Origin: Posidonia oceanica
Taxonomy: Eukaryota > Streptophyta > Magnoliopsida > Alismatales > Posidoniaceae
Direction of reading: 5' to 3'
DNA length: 64,000 nt
Assembly (NCBI GenBank): GCA_037176725.1
Contig: JAZBRS010000013.1
Location: 3,537,001-3,601,000 of the forward strand
Both the position numbers and the translations under genes were made by a program. Within the stretch, counting starts at the first letter, position 1; the number at the start of each line of letters is the position of its first letter. This document shows positions 22,638 to 35,415 of the stretch, one piece after another. Under the pieces are notes generated by a model that was not told where the DNA came from, did not search any database, and worked only from the letters and a program-made list of their open reading frames with translations.

Positions 22638-24932
22638 TGTAGACACTCCATTCTGGCAACTGGTCATTGGTGGATCTCTCTGGAAGCTTGCTCGGATCGT
22701 GGCATGGCGGACCCAACCTAGACCTAAACCTTGAAACCTACCCAAAACCTCAGAAACTTACCCAAAACCTTCACACCACTAGCCTTCATAGCCCAAAATC
22801 CATCGATGGCACGAAAGGCGAGAAATGGACCCGGATTTCACTGCAATAGGCCTTGTCCAATCAATCTCACACATTGTCGCCTATCTTAGCAGCGACTGGA
22901 TCCGTCGCCACTTATATCAGCGACGTGTGCTGTCGCCGTGATGAGAGGTGACACCGTGAGCCCCAGCCACCTGTTTAAACTCTCTCGCACGATCGTCTTT
23001 GGACGTTTCTGGCCACCCTACACCCATGCTGACCTGCCGCTCCCGTGCACGCCACCTCCTGCCATGGCCACGCTAGAGCACACCCTGCCTCACCAGAGCA
23101 TGCCCTGCCACCCTGAGCCATTTCCCGTGCACACCATCTCCTGCCGCAGCCTCCATCATGCCCTGCCACTGACCATCTTGTGCAGGCCTCGCCGAACAAA
23201 ACCAGAGAGAACCCAACTTTCCACCATTGCTGCACGAACCCGGAGAGAACCAGAGAATTCCCAGCACTCCCGAGCAATCCCCAGCAACCAGACAAGCCTC
23301 CCCGAGCTTCCAAGCACCCCCGCAGCTGCCAAGCCCTCGCTGCCGAACCCAACTCTGGCCGTCGTCAAACCAGCGCATCCCACGGTCGCCAAACGCAGAG
23401 ACATCCTTCCTTGAGCACCGGGAAGCATCCCCGGGCACCCTCGAGCATCAGCAAACACCCCATCATCGCTCCCACCCGTTGTGAACCACCGTAGCCACCT
23501 TGCCTCGCTGCTGAACCCATCTTCGGCCAGTAACGCAGCTCACAGCCGCCAAACGCTGTGACACTCTTCCCCGAGCAGCGGGAAGCACCGCCGAACCTCC
23601 TTCGTGCATTCTAGGGAGCATCCAGCCCCTTCCTCGCGTCGACGCTGTCGTCCCACTCTGCCACCGACCATTGCAACTCGCCGACGTCAGAAGGCACAAT
23701 CAAGCACCCCTGCAAGTGAGTAGCTTTTCCGTTAGCCTCGTGGTTATTCCCTCTTGCTCCCCGATGCTTTTAATTCACTTTTTCCGCACTTATTCGCTAT
23801 TCTTCATCACAGTTTTCGTCCCCTGTTTTCTGACGAAAGCTTCACCGGCCGTGCGAGGCCTTTGGCCACTAAGCACGGCCGGGGAATGCCCATAGCCACC
23901 CACCTTGCATCCCTGGACCCTCCTCGACCTTCCCCAACCTTCTCAGACTGCCGTGGTAGCATCCCGTAGCTCGCCGGCCTTCTTCAGGGTCGACGGACGC
24001 GTGCGTTCCCAGTGAAGAGGGAGGGAGGTGGAGAAAGGGTTCCGGATCGTTATTTTCCATGATTTTTGCCTAGTTTTAATCCTGGATATGCCCTCTAGCT
24101 TTCCATGTCTTTTGTTTCACATTTCGCATCGTTTACATGGCATTTTGCTGGCGATGAATGTCACTGTCTGAAGTAGCTTCGGTCGCCTATCCTAGCAACG
24201 ACTTGTTTCGACGCAGCTTATACCAGTGATGTGTGTTGTCGCTGTTCTGAGAGGCGACATACGCCTCACCGCTTATACCAGCGATGTGTGCTGTCGCCGT
24301 GTTGAGAGGCGACACAGGCCAGGGGCCAGACAGTGGACAGAGCCCCCCGTTTGTTGCCTTGTGTTTCGTTTACTCGACTCGCTTAGTTTTGGTTTTGCTT
24401 TCCTGGTTTGTTTATCATCACATTGTGTTATTTCAACTTTAACTAGTCATTTTGGCATGGTTTCACTAAGCTTAGTATGGTTTATAAATGCATGTTGCAT
24501 ACCGCCCTCGGGCGAACATAAACCGGCGTTATACGCCAACATTAGCCACACAAGAGCGGATTAACCAAGAAAGATCGACTTCCTCGGGAGTATCGGGGGT
24601 GCTTAACACCTTCCTCATGCGTAATAGGAGTCCTTACCCTTTCTCTGGACCGCATTGACCTTGTGTCATACACATTTGGATCGGATTTGCATATTTTCAA
24701 ACTGCATGAGTTTTTCTGCATGTTTTCGCATACGGTTTTCCTAGTCTCTCGGTTTTTAATAGATTAGGTGGCGACTCCATGTCTTTTCCTTTGTTTTCCT
24801 TTGCGTTCGCCCATTTTCCCGGTGTTTTTGAGTCGAGTTCTCCCTGAATTCACTGTTGGTCGTGGCCCCTCTTTCCAGTCGGTGTGCGCGAGCTTTGGCA
24901 GCGTGTGCCCGCGTCGCCGAGGCGTGGTCACA
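22638..24932 (+). repeat. 5' LTR of element A, 2295 bp
   Basis: It starts TGTAGACAC and ends GTGGTCACA. It is closely similar to the 3' LTR, with small indels and many C/T or G/A differences. It contains GC-rich proline-coding-like sequence (22930-23710), a splice-donor-like site (CAA|GTGAGT, GT at 717 in the 23xxx series, i.e. 23717; CAG|GTGAGT in the 3' copy), hairpins with TGTCGCC/GGCGACA arms (22932-22954, 24292-24314), the conserved block (24589-24660) and a primer-site-like copy (24769-24778). Confidence 0.92.
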
Positions 24933-24938
24933 GGAAAG

Positions 24939-24956
24939 TGGCGACTCCACTGGGGA
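24939..24956 (+). other. Primer-binding site of element A
   Basis: TGGCGACTCCACTGGGGA, six bases after the LTR end. It fits the tRNA-Arg-type site known from Ogre elements. The tRNA assignment is from family knowledge. Confidence 0.8.
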
Positions 24957-25909
24957 TACAGACTCTGGCTTTCGTTTTCCACGTTTCCGCTTCTATGTGG
25001 CTTACTCTTTGCTTAGCTTAGCATTTAATTACCCTGTTTGCTTAATTATCGCGTTAATCCATGCCTTTTGCTTAGCTTAGCATTTAATTACCATGTTTGC
25101 TTGATTATCGCGTTAATCCATGCCTTTTGCTTGGTGTTTGGCTTATTTTACACAGATATGCTATGCCACCTCACTTATACACATGCCATGCTTATACATG
25201 CCTTTTGATGTGTTGATTGTCTTTTGTTTTCACTAATCATGTGACACAACACTAACACATGTCATGAGCATGCTTTTTGTAATGATGTGTGATGTTTTGC
25301 TTGCCATAATTGGGTGATTTTCTTCCCCTTTTGCACTAACCCTATGGACAATTAGAAATTGATTGCTTTCCCCATGGCTAAATAAAAATGGCAAGTTAAA
25401 ATCAATTTTAGGAACAACTAAAGACACAAACACACTTTCATCCCCTTTGGGTTAATAAAACATGCAAGTAAAAACTTTAATCATGTTTACATGAATGATC
25501 ATATAGGGCATGCATCTTCTCATCTCTGAGTCCACCTACCAGTCTGAGAAGGGTAGTACCGGGCTCTTGTTCCATTGCTTTGGCGTGGGGCGAGTTGGTC
25601 AGTCTTTCCCTCCTTTGTCAGGGGTCATGTTGGTGTTAGTAGAGGGTACAACCCATGCTTTGGCAAGGCTGAAACTCCTAACGCACCACCCGTTATTGCC
25701 TGAGCTTTGGCTAGGATTTAGACGAGGACCTTTCTTTCTGGCTGAGTCGGTGACCCGTACACCTGTGAGAGTCCAAAGTAGATAGCCTACTAGGACACAC
25801 TAGATTGGTGAGAGAGAGCATACTAGAAACCATGCATTTGCATGAGTGCCATTCATGCCATAATTAAAAACACTTGCATTTTTTCTTCAGATTTTAACAC
25901 CTGTTTATC
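24957..25909 (+). other. Leader of element A, with splice-acceptor-like site before gag
   Basis: Non-coding leader. The part 25500-25800 is similar to 39490-39790 in element B (shared GTCCACCTAC, GTCTGAGAAGG, GGCGTGGG), which suggests a cis-acting function such as packaging. A pyrimidine tract ending TTCTTCAG at 25890 lies 20 bases before the first gag-like ATG at 25910. Confidence 0.6.
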
Positions 25910-28900
25910 ATGTCTGTTGTACAAGTCAATGAGCGAGTTCCCTAGCCAGAGCTTGAGTCCTTTCTTTCACTGACGCCCCAATTGCGACACCTTTTCTCGA
26001 TCATCCCCTCCCGAGCAGTCCGCCTTTGCGACGATAGCTCGTCCTAGGACCCGTCCTCTCGTTTACCGTCGCAGCCCCATTCGCACTCGCTCGCGGTCAG
26101 CCATGGCCCAGCGTGTCGTTGAGCTCCAGCCTTCTATTGCTTCGAAGGGAATTTCCACTTCGGTCCCTCCGACTCTCACTTTGACTCCTTCTGTGCCTCT
26201 TTCAACACCAGTATCCCACCCTCTAGTGCATGGGGCGCCCCTATATTCTGTGGGGCATTGGCAGACCTTCACCCCTCCAGAGCCTGTCACCGAGTCTGTC
26301 TTGGTGACTGCCGCTCGCGCTCCAGAGACTCTGCTGACGGCCTCCTCTCCCCAGGGCTATGTCACTTTTGACACCCATTCTGCTGCAGCGGCCTCTGTTA
26401 TAGGATCCCTACCTTCTGGACAGTCTGTGTCCTTGCTACCTTTGGCATCTGGTCCTTTGTTTGTCCCGCCTCTCGGTCTTCCCATCGAGGGGACCCCTGC
26501 CGCGCAGGCATAGTATGTGAGGGTGCTTGCCCAGAAGCTGCAAGGCGTGGCCCTGTCTCTGGACCCTCCTGTGATCCCTGCTACTCCTGAGGTTCCCCTA
26601 CAGCTTGCTCCTACATTCTAGGCTCTTCCCATTGCACTTCCGCATAGGCCGTCACCCCAACTACTCACTGCTCCAGCGATGGGGGTGCAGCTTCTGCCTT
26701 CTGCATTCACACCACTCACAGCACAGCATATGACTCTACCACCTGGTGGCCAGCCCCTCAGGCTAGTAGGAGCACAGTACCCCTCGAGCCCACTGCCCGA
26801 CACTGCGCCTGTGCAGCAGCTGTTGCTCTCGCACTTTGTACCTACCACTGCACATCATTCCGCCTACCCCTACCCAATGCATCAGTAGATTCCTTCCCCA
26901 TCATGCATACCATCACACACTACACCCACGCACAGATACACTGGCCCTCACGCCGCATCACCAGGCGACGTGATGGTGGATCTAGAGGAGCACTTAGGTG
27001 CGACCCATTCAGCGTATGTGAACCCCGTCCAAGCTGCACCATCACCATCGGCAGCGAACCCAGATGCCCTCCTCACCAGGATGGGCGACCTGGAAAAAGC
27101 ACTACGTCTAGTGCAGGGCGGTGATCTCCAGTCCTACTAGTTCCAGGACCTCTATTATTTCCCAAAGGCGGTGCTCCCACCAGACTTCCATATCCTGAAC
27201 TTCGACAAATACAATGGTAAGAGCTGCCCTATTTCCTATCTGAGGGCGTACTGCGGAGATCTCGCTCAGCTTCAGGCTGACGAGAGGTTACTGATCTACT
27301 TGTTCCAAAAGAGTCTGACTGGTCCGGCCCTCAAGTGGTTCACTTCCCTTGATATGGCCACCATCAAGACTTGGAGCGACCTCAGTCAGGCGTTTAGTAC
27401 TCCTTCAATCTGGACTTGGTCCTAAAGCGCAAGGATCTAGTCGCCACCAAGTAGAAGCCCAACGAGCTGTTTGGGGAGTACATCGGCCGTTGGCGCACCC
27501 TCGCCTCACAGGTTCGCTATAGGCCCTCTGACGAGGAGTCTATCGAGATCATCATTCGAGGTACGCAGTCGTCAACCGAGGCTCTGCTTAACATACAGCC
27601 TATCACCACTTTTGCATCTCTAATTTGGGCTAGTGCTTGTGTGGAGAGCTTGCTGCGAAGTGGCAACTTCCCTGCACTCTACGCGTTCGCGAAGCAAGCT
27701 ACCACCCCCAACAACAACAACAACAGTGGCAGCAGCAACAATAGCAACAACAACGGCAGCAACAACAACCACCTTAAGAGAAGGGACCCTTCAAGAACCG
27801 TTATTGCGTACGTCGACTCCCCTGCCGCACCTGTCCATGTGGTGGCTCAGGCTGGCCCGAATCAGGTAGTCTATGCACCTGCACCTAGGGCACCTCCCAC
27901 GCCACAAATCACAACCACCGCCCGACTGGTCTATCCTGCCGCACCGGTCCAGCAAGGACAATGCCAAGGGCCGAGACAACCTTACACGAATCAGCGCCAC
28001 TTCACCCCACTAGTGGAACCGCTGAGCGTCGTCTTCCCTAAGGTTACGTCGCTCCTTAGGCTCCTCGAGATTCGCCCATCGCCGAACCCACTCCCGGTGT
28101 GGTATCATGCAAATCTGTTCTGCAACTACCATCGAGTCGTGGGGCACTCGACAGATAATTGCTTCACTATGCGGGGCACTATTCAGGACTTGATTGACCA
28201 AAAGGTCATCATCATTAACACGCAAGAGGCAGCATCCACTTCTGCACCTCCACCAGCATCCGCACTTGCATCAGGACCAACACCCTCCCATCCTAGCATT
28301 GTCCACCAGCCTTTTCTGGAGCATTCCAGCCCGAGAGGCGCAAGGACCTCAAGAATGCACTCTATCTTCCCCTCTAGGTCCACTACGTCCGTAGTGGACC
28401 CCTCTGATCTCATCCAAGATATCTCTAAGTCTTTTCCCTCCTCTCTCTATCTTGCAGTAGTTGCCGGCTCCGAGTCGGGGATCCATATGATTCGGTTGGA
28501 CGCCAAGCTGGAGCGCCCCACCACACGGTCCACCATGCAACCCCAAGTTCAACCACCTGTTTGCCTGCTAGCTAGGTCACAACCAGAGCCCTCACGACGT
28601 TCCCAACAGCATTCCCGATTCCCCCACCATCCAGCAAACATCCCAGCAACCCCTCTGGAGCTTGCAGCTCATGCTCCTCAGGTTGTCAACCTGACCAGGG
28701 ATACCCACCGCGTGTCATATGACTACGCCACAGAAATGTGCACGGAAATCACACGGTCGGGGAGAGTTTACAAGCCTGCAGCACTAGCAGCCAAGCCTAG
28801 CCGTCCAAAGCCCACACTACCACCACCAGCAAGCCAACCCTCTGGTCCCACCACAAAAGAACCCTCTGCCAAAGTCGCTCCTTCCACCACCAAGAAGGAC

Positions 28901-28990
28901 CAACCCACGGCCGACATCACTTCCCAACTCAAAAAAGTCAAGGCTGACATATCCATTTGGGACCTTATCCACACATCCTCTGAACACTGA
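25910..28990 (+). pseudogene. gag: Gag of element A (degenerate)
   Basis: Gag forms the particle and binds the genomic RNA. The reading frame starts near 25910 or 26103, runs in one frame to about 27400, shifts, and continues to 28990. The retrotransposon Gag core is at 27171-27600 (YNGKSCPISYLRAYCGDLAQ, then ALKWFTSLD). A zinc knuckle of the form C-x2-H-x4-H-x4-C (CNYHRVVGHSTDNC) lies at 28121-28162, followed by TIQDLID. An Asn-rich run (27700-27770) comes from an AAC microsatellite. In-frame TAG stops lie at 26514, 26619, 26886, 27138 and 27452, and TGA at 28988. The N-terminal third is Pro/Ser/Thr-rich. Confidence 0.88.
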
Positions 28991-29005
28991 GAGGCTTTCC
29001 TCCGT

Positions 29006-29821
29006 GTGTTCCAAGCCGCACTTGTGTCCCCAACCATTGAGCCTACAACCGTTAAAAACATGGTAGGTATGATCGCGGTGCCCCAGGTCATCCCTTTTTC
29101 AAGTGATGAGCTACCTCCAGCGGAAATTAATCATAACCAACCCCTCTTCGTCACAGTGCAGTTCATGAACTTCCGCATTCCCCTAACGCTGGTTGATAAT
29201 GGTACAGGCCTTAATGTCTGCCCCTTGCACACAACAATTAAACTCGGATTCAAGGCCAAGGATATCACACCAGCCACCAAGGGAATGACGGCTTTTGACA
29301 ACACGCATCATGACTCCTTGGGGATTCTGATAATTCCCCTTATTATTGGCCAAGTCATATTTGATGTGGAATTCTACATCGTCGACTTGGAACCCACCTT
29401 CAACCTTCTGCTTGGGCGCCCTTGGTTGCACAAGCATCAAGTCATCCCCTCGACCCACCACCACATGATCAAGTTCCATTGGGGCGACGACGTTATCGTT
29501 GTCATGGCAAAGAACTTCGACAAGGAGCGAATCGAGGCAGTTTCTTCCGTGTCTCAACAGACTGTCCAGTTTGATCCCAAGCCTTCTGATACTTTGTACC
29601 GCATTAATCGGTTTGAACCGGTTAACTATATCCCCGATCTTGAGCGTGTCAGCTGCCTGGCCATTCACAGCAACCCCTTTCGGATGGTCGAGAACCTCTA
29701 TCACAGGTGGGGCTACGTGAAGGGAACACCACTCAGGCGGTACGGCCAAGGGATCGCCGAGCCAATCGCGACCGAAGAGCGAAGAGACTTCAAAGGTCTC
29801 GAGTATGACTGGCGGCCCTAG
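29006..29821 (+). pseudogene. Aspartic protease of element A
   Basis: This protease processes the Gag-Pol polyprotein. The frame continues from gag after the TGA at 28988. The catalytic motif is LVDNGTGLNVCPL (D at residue 64 of this segment), where the family usually has D-G/S-G-S/T/A. The second conserved segment FNLLLGRPWLH is at residues 132-142. The segment ends with TAG at 29819, after which the same frame stays open. The Asn after the catalytic Asp is unusual and may be mutational. Confidence 0.88.
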
Positions 29822-31138
29822 GAAGATGGACGCCTGCACTCAAAGAATCGGAAGATCGTCATCCCTCGGGATCTCACTAACTTTACCAATGCAGGTGCCC
29901 TTGATCCAAATAAATGCCAAGCTGCAACACAACAAGTGTCGTGCCAGAGTCCCCCACTGCCAACAGAGGAGTGGGTATGTATTGAAGAGTACTATTTTGA
30001 TGAAGAGCAGCTTGAGGCACAGGCAGTTCGAACCGACGGGGAGGTCCAGGCACATCCAGCAGCTCCCACAATCCCACTACTACTCCCATCAGCCGCAACG
30101 ACAACCTTGTCAACACGTCCACCAGTTGCACCCTTGGCCAGTCTGTTTGCATCCTTGATCGCCACAGCACCACAATCAGTCACGTCAGAAGATCAATCAA
30201 TCAATCAGTCAACACAGCCAGCAATAGAACAAACACCCCAATCAACGGTACAGTTAACAGCCAGAGGCATCAGCACAGGCGACGGAGCAGCCGAGCAAGA
30301 GTCCCAAGAGGCCGTCAGCGCCTACTATGTCGACTTGCCCTCAAATGAGAAGGAAGGAGCGACTGCAGAGGCTCGGGTAGACAGCCTGCTCGGAGACTTG
30401 GAACTACTGTTCCAAGAGCAGCTTGCAGCACTGGTAGAGGATGCCGCAAAACAACAGGCGATGAAGAAAGGGAAAGTCATGGTCATGGATCCCTCCCAGC
30501 AGGAAGACCATCCATCTATCATAGTCTTAGAAGAAGAATCAGCAACAACACCCACTAGACCAGTTGAGTTAATCACTCCGCAGCCGGGAGGTGGGTCTAG
30601 ATGGTTTGTACAGCACATGTCCCGCTTAGGCAATGCAGCAAGTGGCAATAGACAGATCAGTCATTCAGAGGACAGTCGCCAATCTGACGTACCCCCCGCA
30701 AGTACATCAAAAGATGCAGAGGAGGAAACAGTAGCAACAGTGACAACAGAGGTAGTAGCCCGAGCAGCGGCAGCAGCAACAGAACGGACAGAAGAGCCAG
30801 ATCAGTCAGCGAGTCCGGAGACCGCCAGAGCAAAGATCGCACACTGAGCATACAGAAACACTCGGGTGAGCGTGACCATTTTAAGGTGTCATCAGGGCCA
30901 AGAAGCGGAACACATCTACTCCTTCGATATCACAGACCCAACCTTCGAGAAGGAGATCCTCTCATAACTCATTGCATATGGAGAGGAGGACGATACAGGC
31001 GTAGATGAGAATGATGAACCACCACCTGAGTTCCAGCCCTACGATGATGAACCAGAGGGCCCAAACCTCCACATTGAAGAAGAGACGGAGGTTATCAACA
31101 TTGGCACAACCGAAGAGGTCAAAGAGATCCGCATCAAC
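29822..31138 (+). pseudogene. Protease-RT linker region of element A
   Basis: The same frame is open from 29822 to 30847 and, after TGA (30845) and TAA (30965), on into RT. The encoded protein is Ala/Thr/Glu/Gln-rich and of low complexity, probably a disordered connector. In pea Ogre an intron lies between protease and RT. Here the interval is essentially open, so an intron is not required by the sequence. No catalytic motif is seen. Confidence 0.65.
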
Positions 31139-31960
31139 GCCAAACTGTCACCCCAGGCCAGAGTAGAGTTTATAGCTTTCCTTAAGGAATATGCAGACGT
31201 CCTCGCCTGGAGTTATGATGACATGGTCGGCCTCGACGTCGAGATAGTGGTACACACTCTGCCACTGAAGCCAAATGCAAAGCCAATGAAGCAGAAACTC
31301 AGGAGATGGTGACCACAATGGCTGCTCAAAATCAAAGAAGAAATCATGAAGCAGCATAATGTCAGCTTCCTCAAGGTCGTCCTATACCCAGAATGGCTTG
31401 CTAATGTTGTGCCAGTGCCAAAGAAAGACGGCTGGGTCCGCATGTGCATTGACTACAGAGATCTGAACAAGGCGAATCCCAACGACAACTTCCTATTGCC
31501 GCACATTGACGTCCTGGTCGACAACACAGCGGGCCACAAAATGCTCTCATTCATGGATGGCTTCTCTAGCTACAACTAGATCAGGATGGCAGAAGAATAT
31601 ATGGAAAAGACATCCTTCATCACCCCGTAGGGAGTCTTTTGCTATCAAGTAATGCATTTTGGGCTCAAGAATGCGGGGACAACTTATCAGAGGGCTATGA
31701 CAGCATTGTTCCACGACCTCATGCACCAAGAAGTCGAGGTTTATGTGGACGATATAATTGCCAAGTCCAAAAAGCCCGAGGATCACGTCACCTACCTGAA
31801 AAAGCTCTTCGATCTCTTGAGGCAATACAAGCTCTACCTCAACCCCAACAAGTGCGTGTTAGGTGTATCGTCCGGAAAACTCTTGGGATACATTGTCAGC
31901 CAGAGGGGAATCAAGGTGGACCCGAGTAGGGCAGGAGCCATCATGGAGATGCCATCCCCT
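31139..31960 (+). pseudogene. Reverse transcriptase of element A
   Basis: RT copies the RNA genome into cDNA. Conserved blocks in order: VVPVPKKDGWVRMCIDYRDL (31400-31460), LSFMDGFSSYN (31545-31576), VMHFGLKNAGTTYQRAM (31650-31700), and the catalytic YVDD at 31742-31753, followed by KCVLGVSSGKLLGYIVSQRG. In-frame stops are TGA 31310, TAG 31577 (where the family has Gln in YNQI) and TAG 31628. The usual Pro in MPFGLKNA is His. A frameshift near 31960 moves the rest into another frame. It is clearly Ty3/gypsy type and inactive. Confidence 0.92.
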
Positions 31961-32590
31961 GAACTGAAAAGGAGATCCGAGGAATGTTGGGGCGATTGCA
32001 ATACATTAGTCGGTTCATTGTGTAGCTCACTCCCATCTGCGAATTGATCTTCAAGCTCCTGAGGAAAAATGCACAAATCAACTGGAGCGACGAGTGCCAG
32101 GCTGCATTTGATAAGATCAAGCAGCTCCTTATCAAGCCTCCGATCCAGGTTCCCCCCACGCCAGGCGACCTCTGCTCCTATACCTCTCTACCACATAGCA
32201 TTCCATGGGCGCAGTCTTGGGCCAACATGATGAGTCAGGCAGAAAGGAACGACCCTTCTACAACCTGAGCAAGAAATTTAATGACTGCGAAGCCAGGTAC
32301 AGCACCATAGAGAAAGTCTGCCTATCTCTTGTCTGGGCTGCACAGCGATTGAGGCACTATATGATGCCATATCCAGTCCTGCTTCTATGCCGGCATGTCC
32401 CGATGAAGTTTCTCTTCCAAAAGGCAGCCATGGTAGGCTGATGCGTCAAGTGGCAGGTGTTGCTGTCTCAGTACGACATCACCTTCGTCACACAGAAGTC
32501 CATGAAGGGATAGGCTATGGCAGACCACTTGGCCGACTTCCCCTAGCCTGAATATCTGCCTCTGCAGACACAGTTCCTCGATGAGGACAT
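31961..32590 (+). pseudogene. RT connection and first RNase H of element A
   Basis: After a frameshift near 31960, frame 1 gives the RT thumb/connection (IFKLLRKNAQINWSDECQAA at 32044, with TAG at 32023). A second frameshift near 32160-32200 leads into the retroviral-type RNase H segment (RPFYNLSKKFNDCEARYSTI, then LVWAAQRLRHYM). Stops at 32439 (TGA), 32511 and 32544 (TAG) follow. RNase H degrades the RNA strand of the hybrid. The start of the domain with its first Asp is damaged by the frameshift. Confidence 0.82.
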
Positions 32591-32600
32591 CTTATTTGCC

Positions 32601-33101
32601 ATGGAGGATTCTGAGCAGAAGGACCTTGAAGACGAGGAGCAGTGGCGGTTGTACTTTGATGGCATCATCAACAGAAGAGGTCGAGGCATGGGTGCAGTAT
32701 TAGCAATGCCACAGGGGCAGCTGATCCCCTTTGCAAGGAAGCTGACCTTTGAATGCACCAACAACGAGGCAGAATATGAAGCGTACATCCTGGGACTAAG
32801 AGTCGCACTCGAGCATGAGGCGTGGAAACTACATGTGCACAGTGATGCAATGTTGGTGATCTCCCAGGTAAACGGCGACTGGAAGACAAAGGATCCAAAG
32901 CTCGTACCATATCATGAACATCTACTGAAGCTTATTGAGGAGTTTGAGAACATCCGCTTCACATACGTGAACAGAGCAATGAACACATATGCAGATGCAC
33001 TGGCAACCTTGGCATCCTGGCTCAGCATACCTGAAGATCGTACAGTAGACGTATCAATCACCCGTATGGAGCAGCCTACGCAATTCATGAGCATAGAATA
33101 A
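32601..33101 (+). pseudogene. Second RNase H domain of element A (Tat-lineage type)
   Basis: This is a nearly intact 166-codon segment in the same frame as the preceding RNase H remnant. RNase H catalytic residues are visible: D20 in LYFDG, E56 in NNEAEYEA, D82 in HSDAML and D132 in NTYADALA. An additional RNase H after the retroviral-like one is a hallmark of Tat/Ogre elements. The terminal TAA (33099) is probably a mutated Gln codon, because similar downstream sequence stays in frame to about 33150, where a frameshift precedes integrase. Confidence 0.88.
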
Positions 33102-34366
33102 GCAGATCCAGCAGAAGAGCAACCATGGTACCATGACATCAAAGTCTTCTTGAATCTGGCAACCTCCCACCTGACGCCTCAGCAGCAGATAGAAAGACTT
33201 TAGCGCGTCTGGCGTCAAAATACGTTCTAGGAGCAGGGCATCTCTACAGAAGATCCTACAACCAGATGCTCCTACGCTGCGTGGGCAAGAGAGAGGCTGA
33301 CACACTGATGCTTCAAGTCCATGCAGGGACCTACGGCCCGCATATGAAGGGTGTGCTGCTGGCCAAGAAGATCATACTCTAAGGCTACTTCTGGTCAACC
33401 ATAGAGGCGGATTGCTGCCAGTTTGTGAGCAGATGCCATAACTGTCAGATCCATGGGAACTTCATTCATGCTCCCCTGCAGCAACTACACAGCATGTCAT
33501 CGCCATGGCCCTTTTCGACCTGGAGGATAGACGTTATTGGAGCGATTCATCCTGCAGCCTCCAATGGTCATCGCTTTATCCTTCTGGCGATCGACTACTT
33601 CAGCAAGTGGGTGGAAGCAGCCTCCTGCAAAACTGTCACAACCGTGGCTATGGAAAAATTCATCAGAAACAACATCATCACCCAATATGAGGTCCCACAC
33701 ACCGTCATCTCTGACAATGGCACGAACTTCATAGCCAGGAGAATCGAAGACTATCTCCAGAGCTTCAAGATCAAACATCACCAATCCTTGCCTTATCAGC
33801 CACAAATGAATGACACAGTAGAGTCTGCCAACAAGAACCTTGTAAAGATCCTTAAAAAGATGGCAGAAACTCATAAGGACAGGCACGACAAGCTTCTTTA
33901 CGCACTATGGGTGTACAAGACATCAGTCCGGACCTCGACAGGAGCAACCCCATACTCACTAATGTACGGCATGGAGGCAGTGATGCCCGTTGAAGTAGAG
34001 ATCCCCTCACTGTAGGTCCTACGAGAAGTCAAGCTGGAGGAGGCAGAAAGGATTGAAGACCACTGCATCCAGCTAAATCTGATTGATGAACATAGGCTTC
34101 AAGCTATGCATCATGCCCAGTGCTATCAAAAGTGAGTGGCCAGAGCATACCAGAAGAAGGTTAGGCTTAGGAGCTTCCAGTCAAGAGATCTGGTCTTGCG
34201 AGCTATTCATCTCCCAAACAGCCACGGCAAGTTCAGGCCAAACTGGCATGGCCCCTTTCTTATCAAGCGGGTCTTCCCCGACAGCACAGCAATCCTTGAG
34301 GACATGGACCAGGTTGAGCAGTCAGAATCAGTCAACTCTTGCTACCTCAAGAAGTACTACCAGTGA
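33102..34366 (+). pseudogene. Integrase of element A (DD35E)
   Basis: Integrase inserts the cDNA into the host genome. After a frameshift near 33150 one frame runs to 34366. The N-terminal HHCC zinc-binding region is at about 33237-33450 (HAGTYGPHMKG and CHNCQIHG). The catalytic triad is intact: D at 33530, D at 33713 and E at 33821, giving 35 residues between the second Asp and the Glu. The C-terminal region (KVRLRSFQSRDLVLR ... KYYQ) ends at a TGA that also ends the related fragment in element C, so it is probably the true stop. Internal stops are TAA 33380, TAG 34013 and TGA 34133. No chromodomain is seen, as expected for Tat. Confidence 0.92.
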
Positions 34367-34455
34367 CCGAGACTGTACCCTCACCTTGCAGAGTCCCTTC
34401 CTTCTCATTGCATGCATTGGAGCATCTCTATGCATTTCTAGCCATGCTTTATTCA

Positions 34456-34489
<34 letters not shown>

Positions 34490-35415
34490 ATGCGTTACAA
34501 TCAAAGCTCGATGACGAAAATCGGAAGTGCTTGCCTGCTTTGGAAGGAGTCTACTCTACCTCACCTGACGCTACTTAGATGTCTTAACCAGTGAGGGAGA
34601 TACCACTAAGTGAGAATAGGCGAAATGCCCAAACCCACTAGGACTTACACCTCCAGAGGGAGATAAAATGCTAGGGTATGAGTGAGAGTGTGAGCTAGAA
34701 AAATACATGTCTACGCATAGGCATAAAAGAAAAAGAAGACAAAAGTCGAAGACAGAAGTCAGCCTTAGAGATAGAGGCTAACAGCGTAGCCCCGTCCCTC
34801 TAACTTACCTTGGAGAGGAGTAGAAGCTCGCGCCTGGGGAACCCACGAGTCCTACAGGGCCTACCCACCCAAGTGTAGCACAAGCTCCCCCTGCCTCAGA
34901 CCAGGCACCCATTACCTCCAAGCCAGGGATAGGAGAAACCTACACGCCTATGTGGGAGCAAAAGAAAGATGAAAATGCAAAAGTAAGTGTAGGTCCTTGA
35001 GAGTTTGGCAGAAAGCCTGTCCTCACCACACCACCATCCTAACACTAAATCCCCAAAATCATCACCCATTCCAGAGTGCCACCGACAATTAGGAGCCCGA
35101 GTAGAGTCCGATGAGTCAGAAACCGCTCCTTTCCATTGCAGCAGGCATCAAGCATTCCATATACTGAGGGCAATAGAAATCTAGCATAAATCATTCGTGC
35201 ATCTATCAAGCATTAGCCATTCCTTTTGCTATTTCCTTCCCACACTGCAAGGCTTCACTCGGCACTGGGATAGTACTCTACCAAAGGCAGGTTTACCGCC
35301 TTCGAACCTATTGGTCCAAAGCTCCCACCAGCTCACCTGGTCGTTGCTCAATCCAAGCACCAGCACAAGCCCAGGAACAGGTCATCACTGTCAGCACAGT
35401 AGTTTGGAATGTATG
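34367..35415 (+). other. Post-integrase non-coding region of element A
   Basis: Collinear with 5438-6500 of element C. It contains an A/AGA-rich microsatellite near 34457-34488 and purine-rich stretches. No gene is seen. It is cut at 35416 by element B and resumes at 53555. Confidence 0.65.
35411..35415. repeat. Left target-site duplication of element B (GTATG)
   Basis: GTATG directly before TGTAGACACC at 35416. It recurs at 53555-53559 directly after TGTCTACA. Confidence 0.85.

Noticed and set aside
29822..31138. Intron between protease and RT as described for pea Ogre
   Set aside because: The frame is continuous across this interval apart from stops explainable by C-to-T changes, and I see no convincing donor/acceptor pair. 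An intron is possible but not supported by the sequence.
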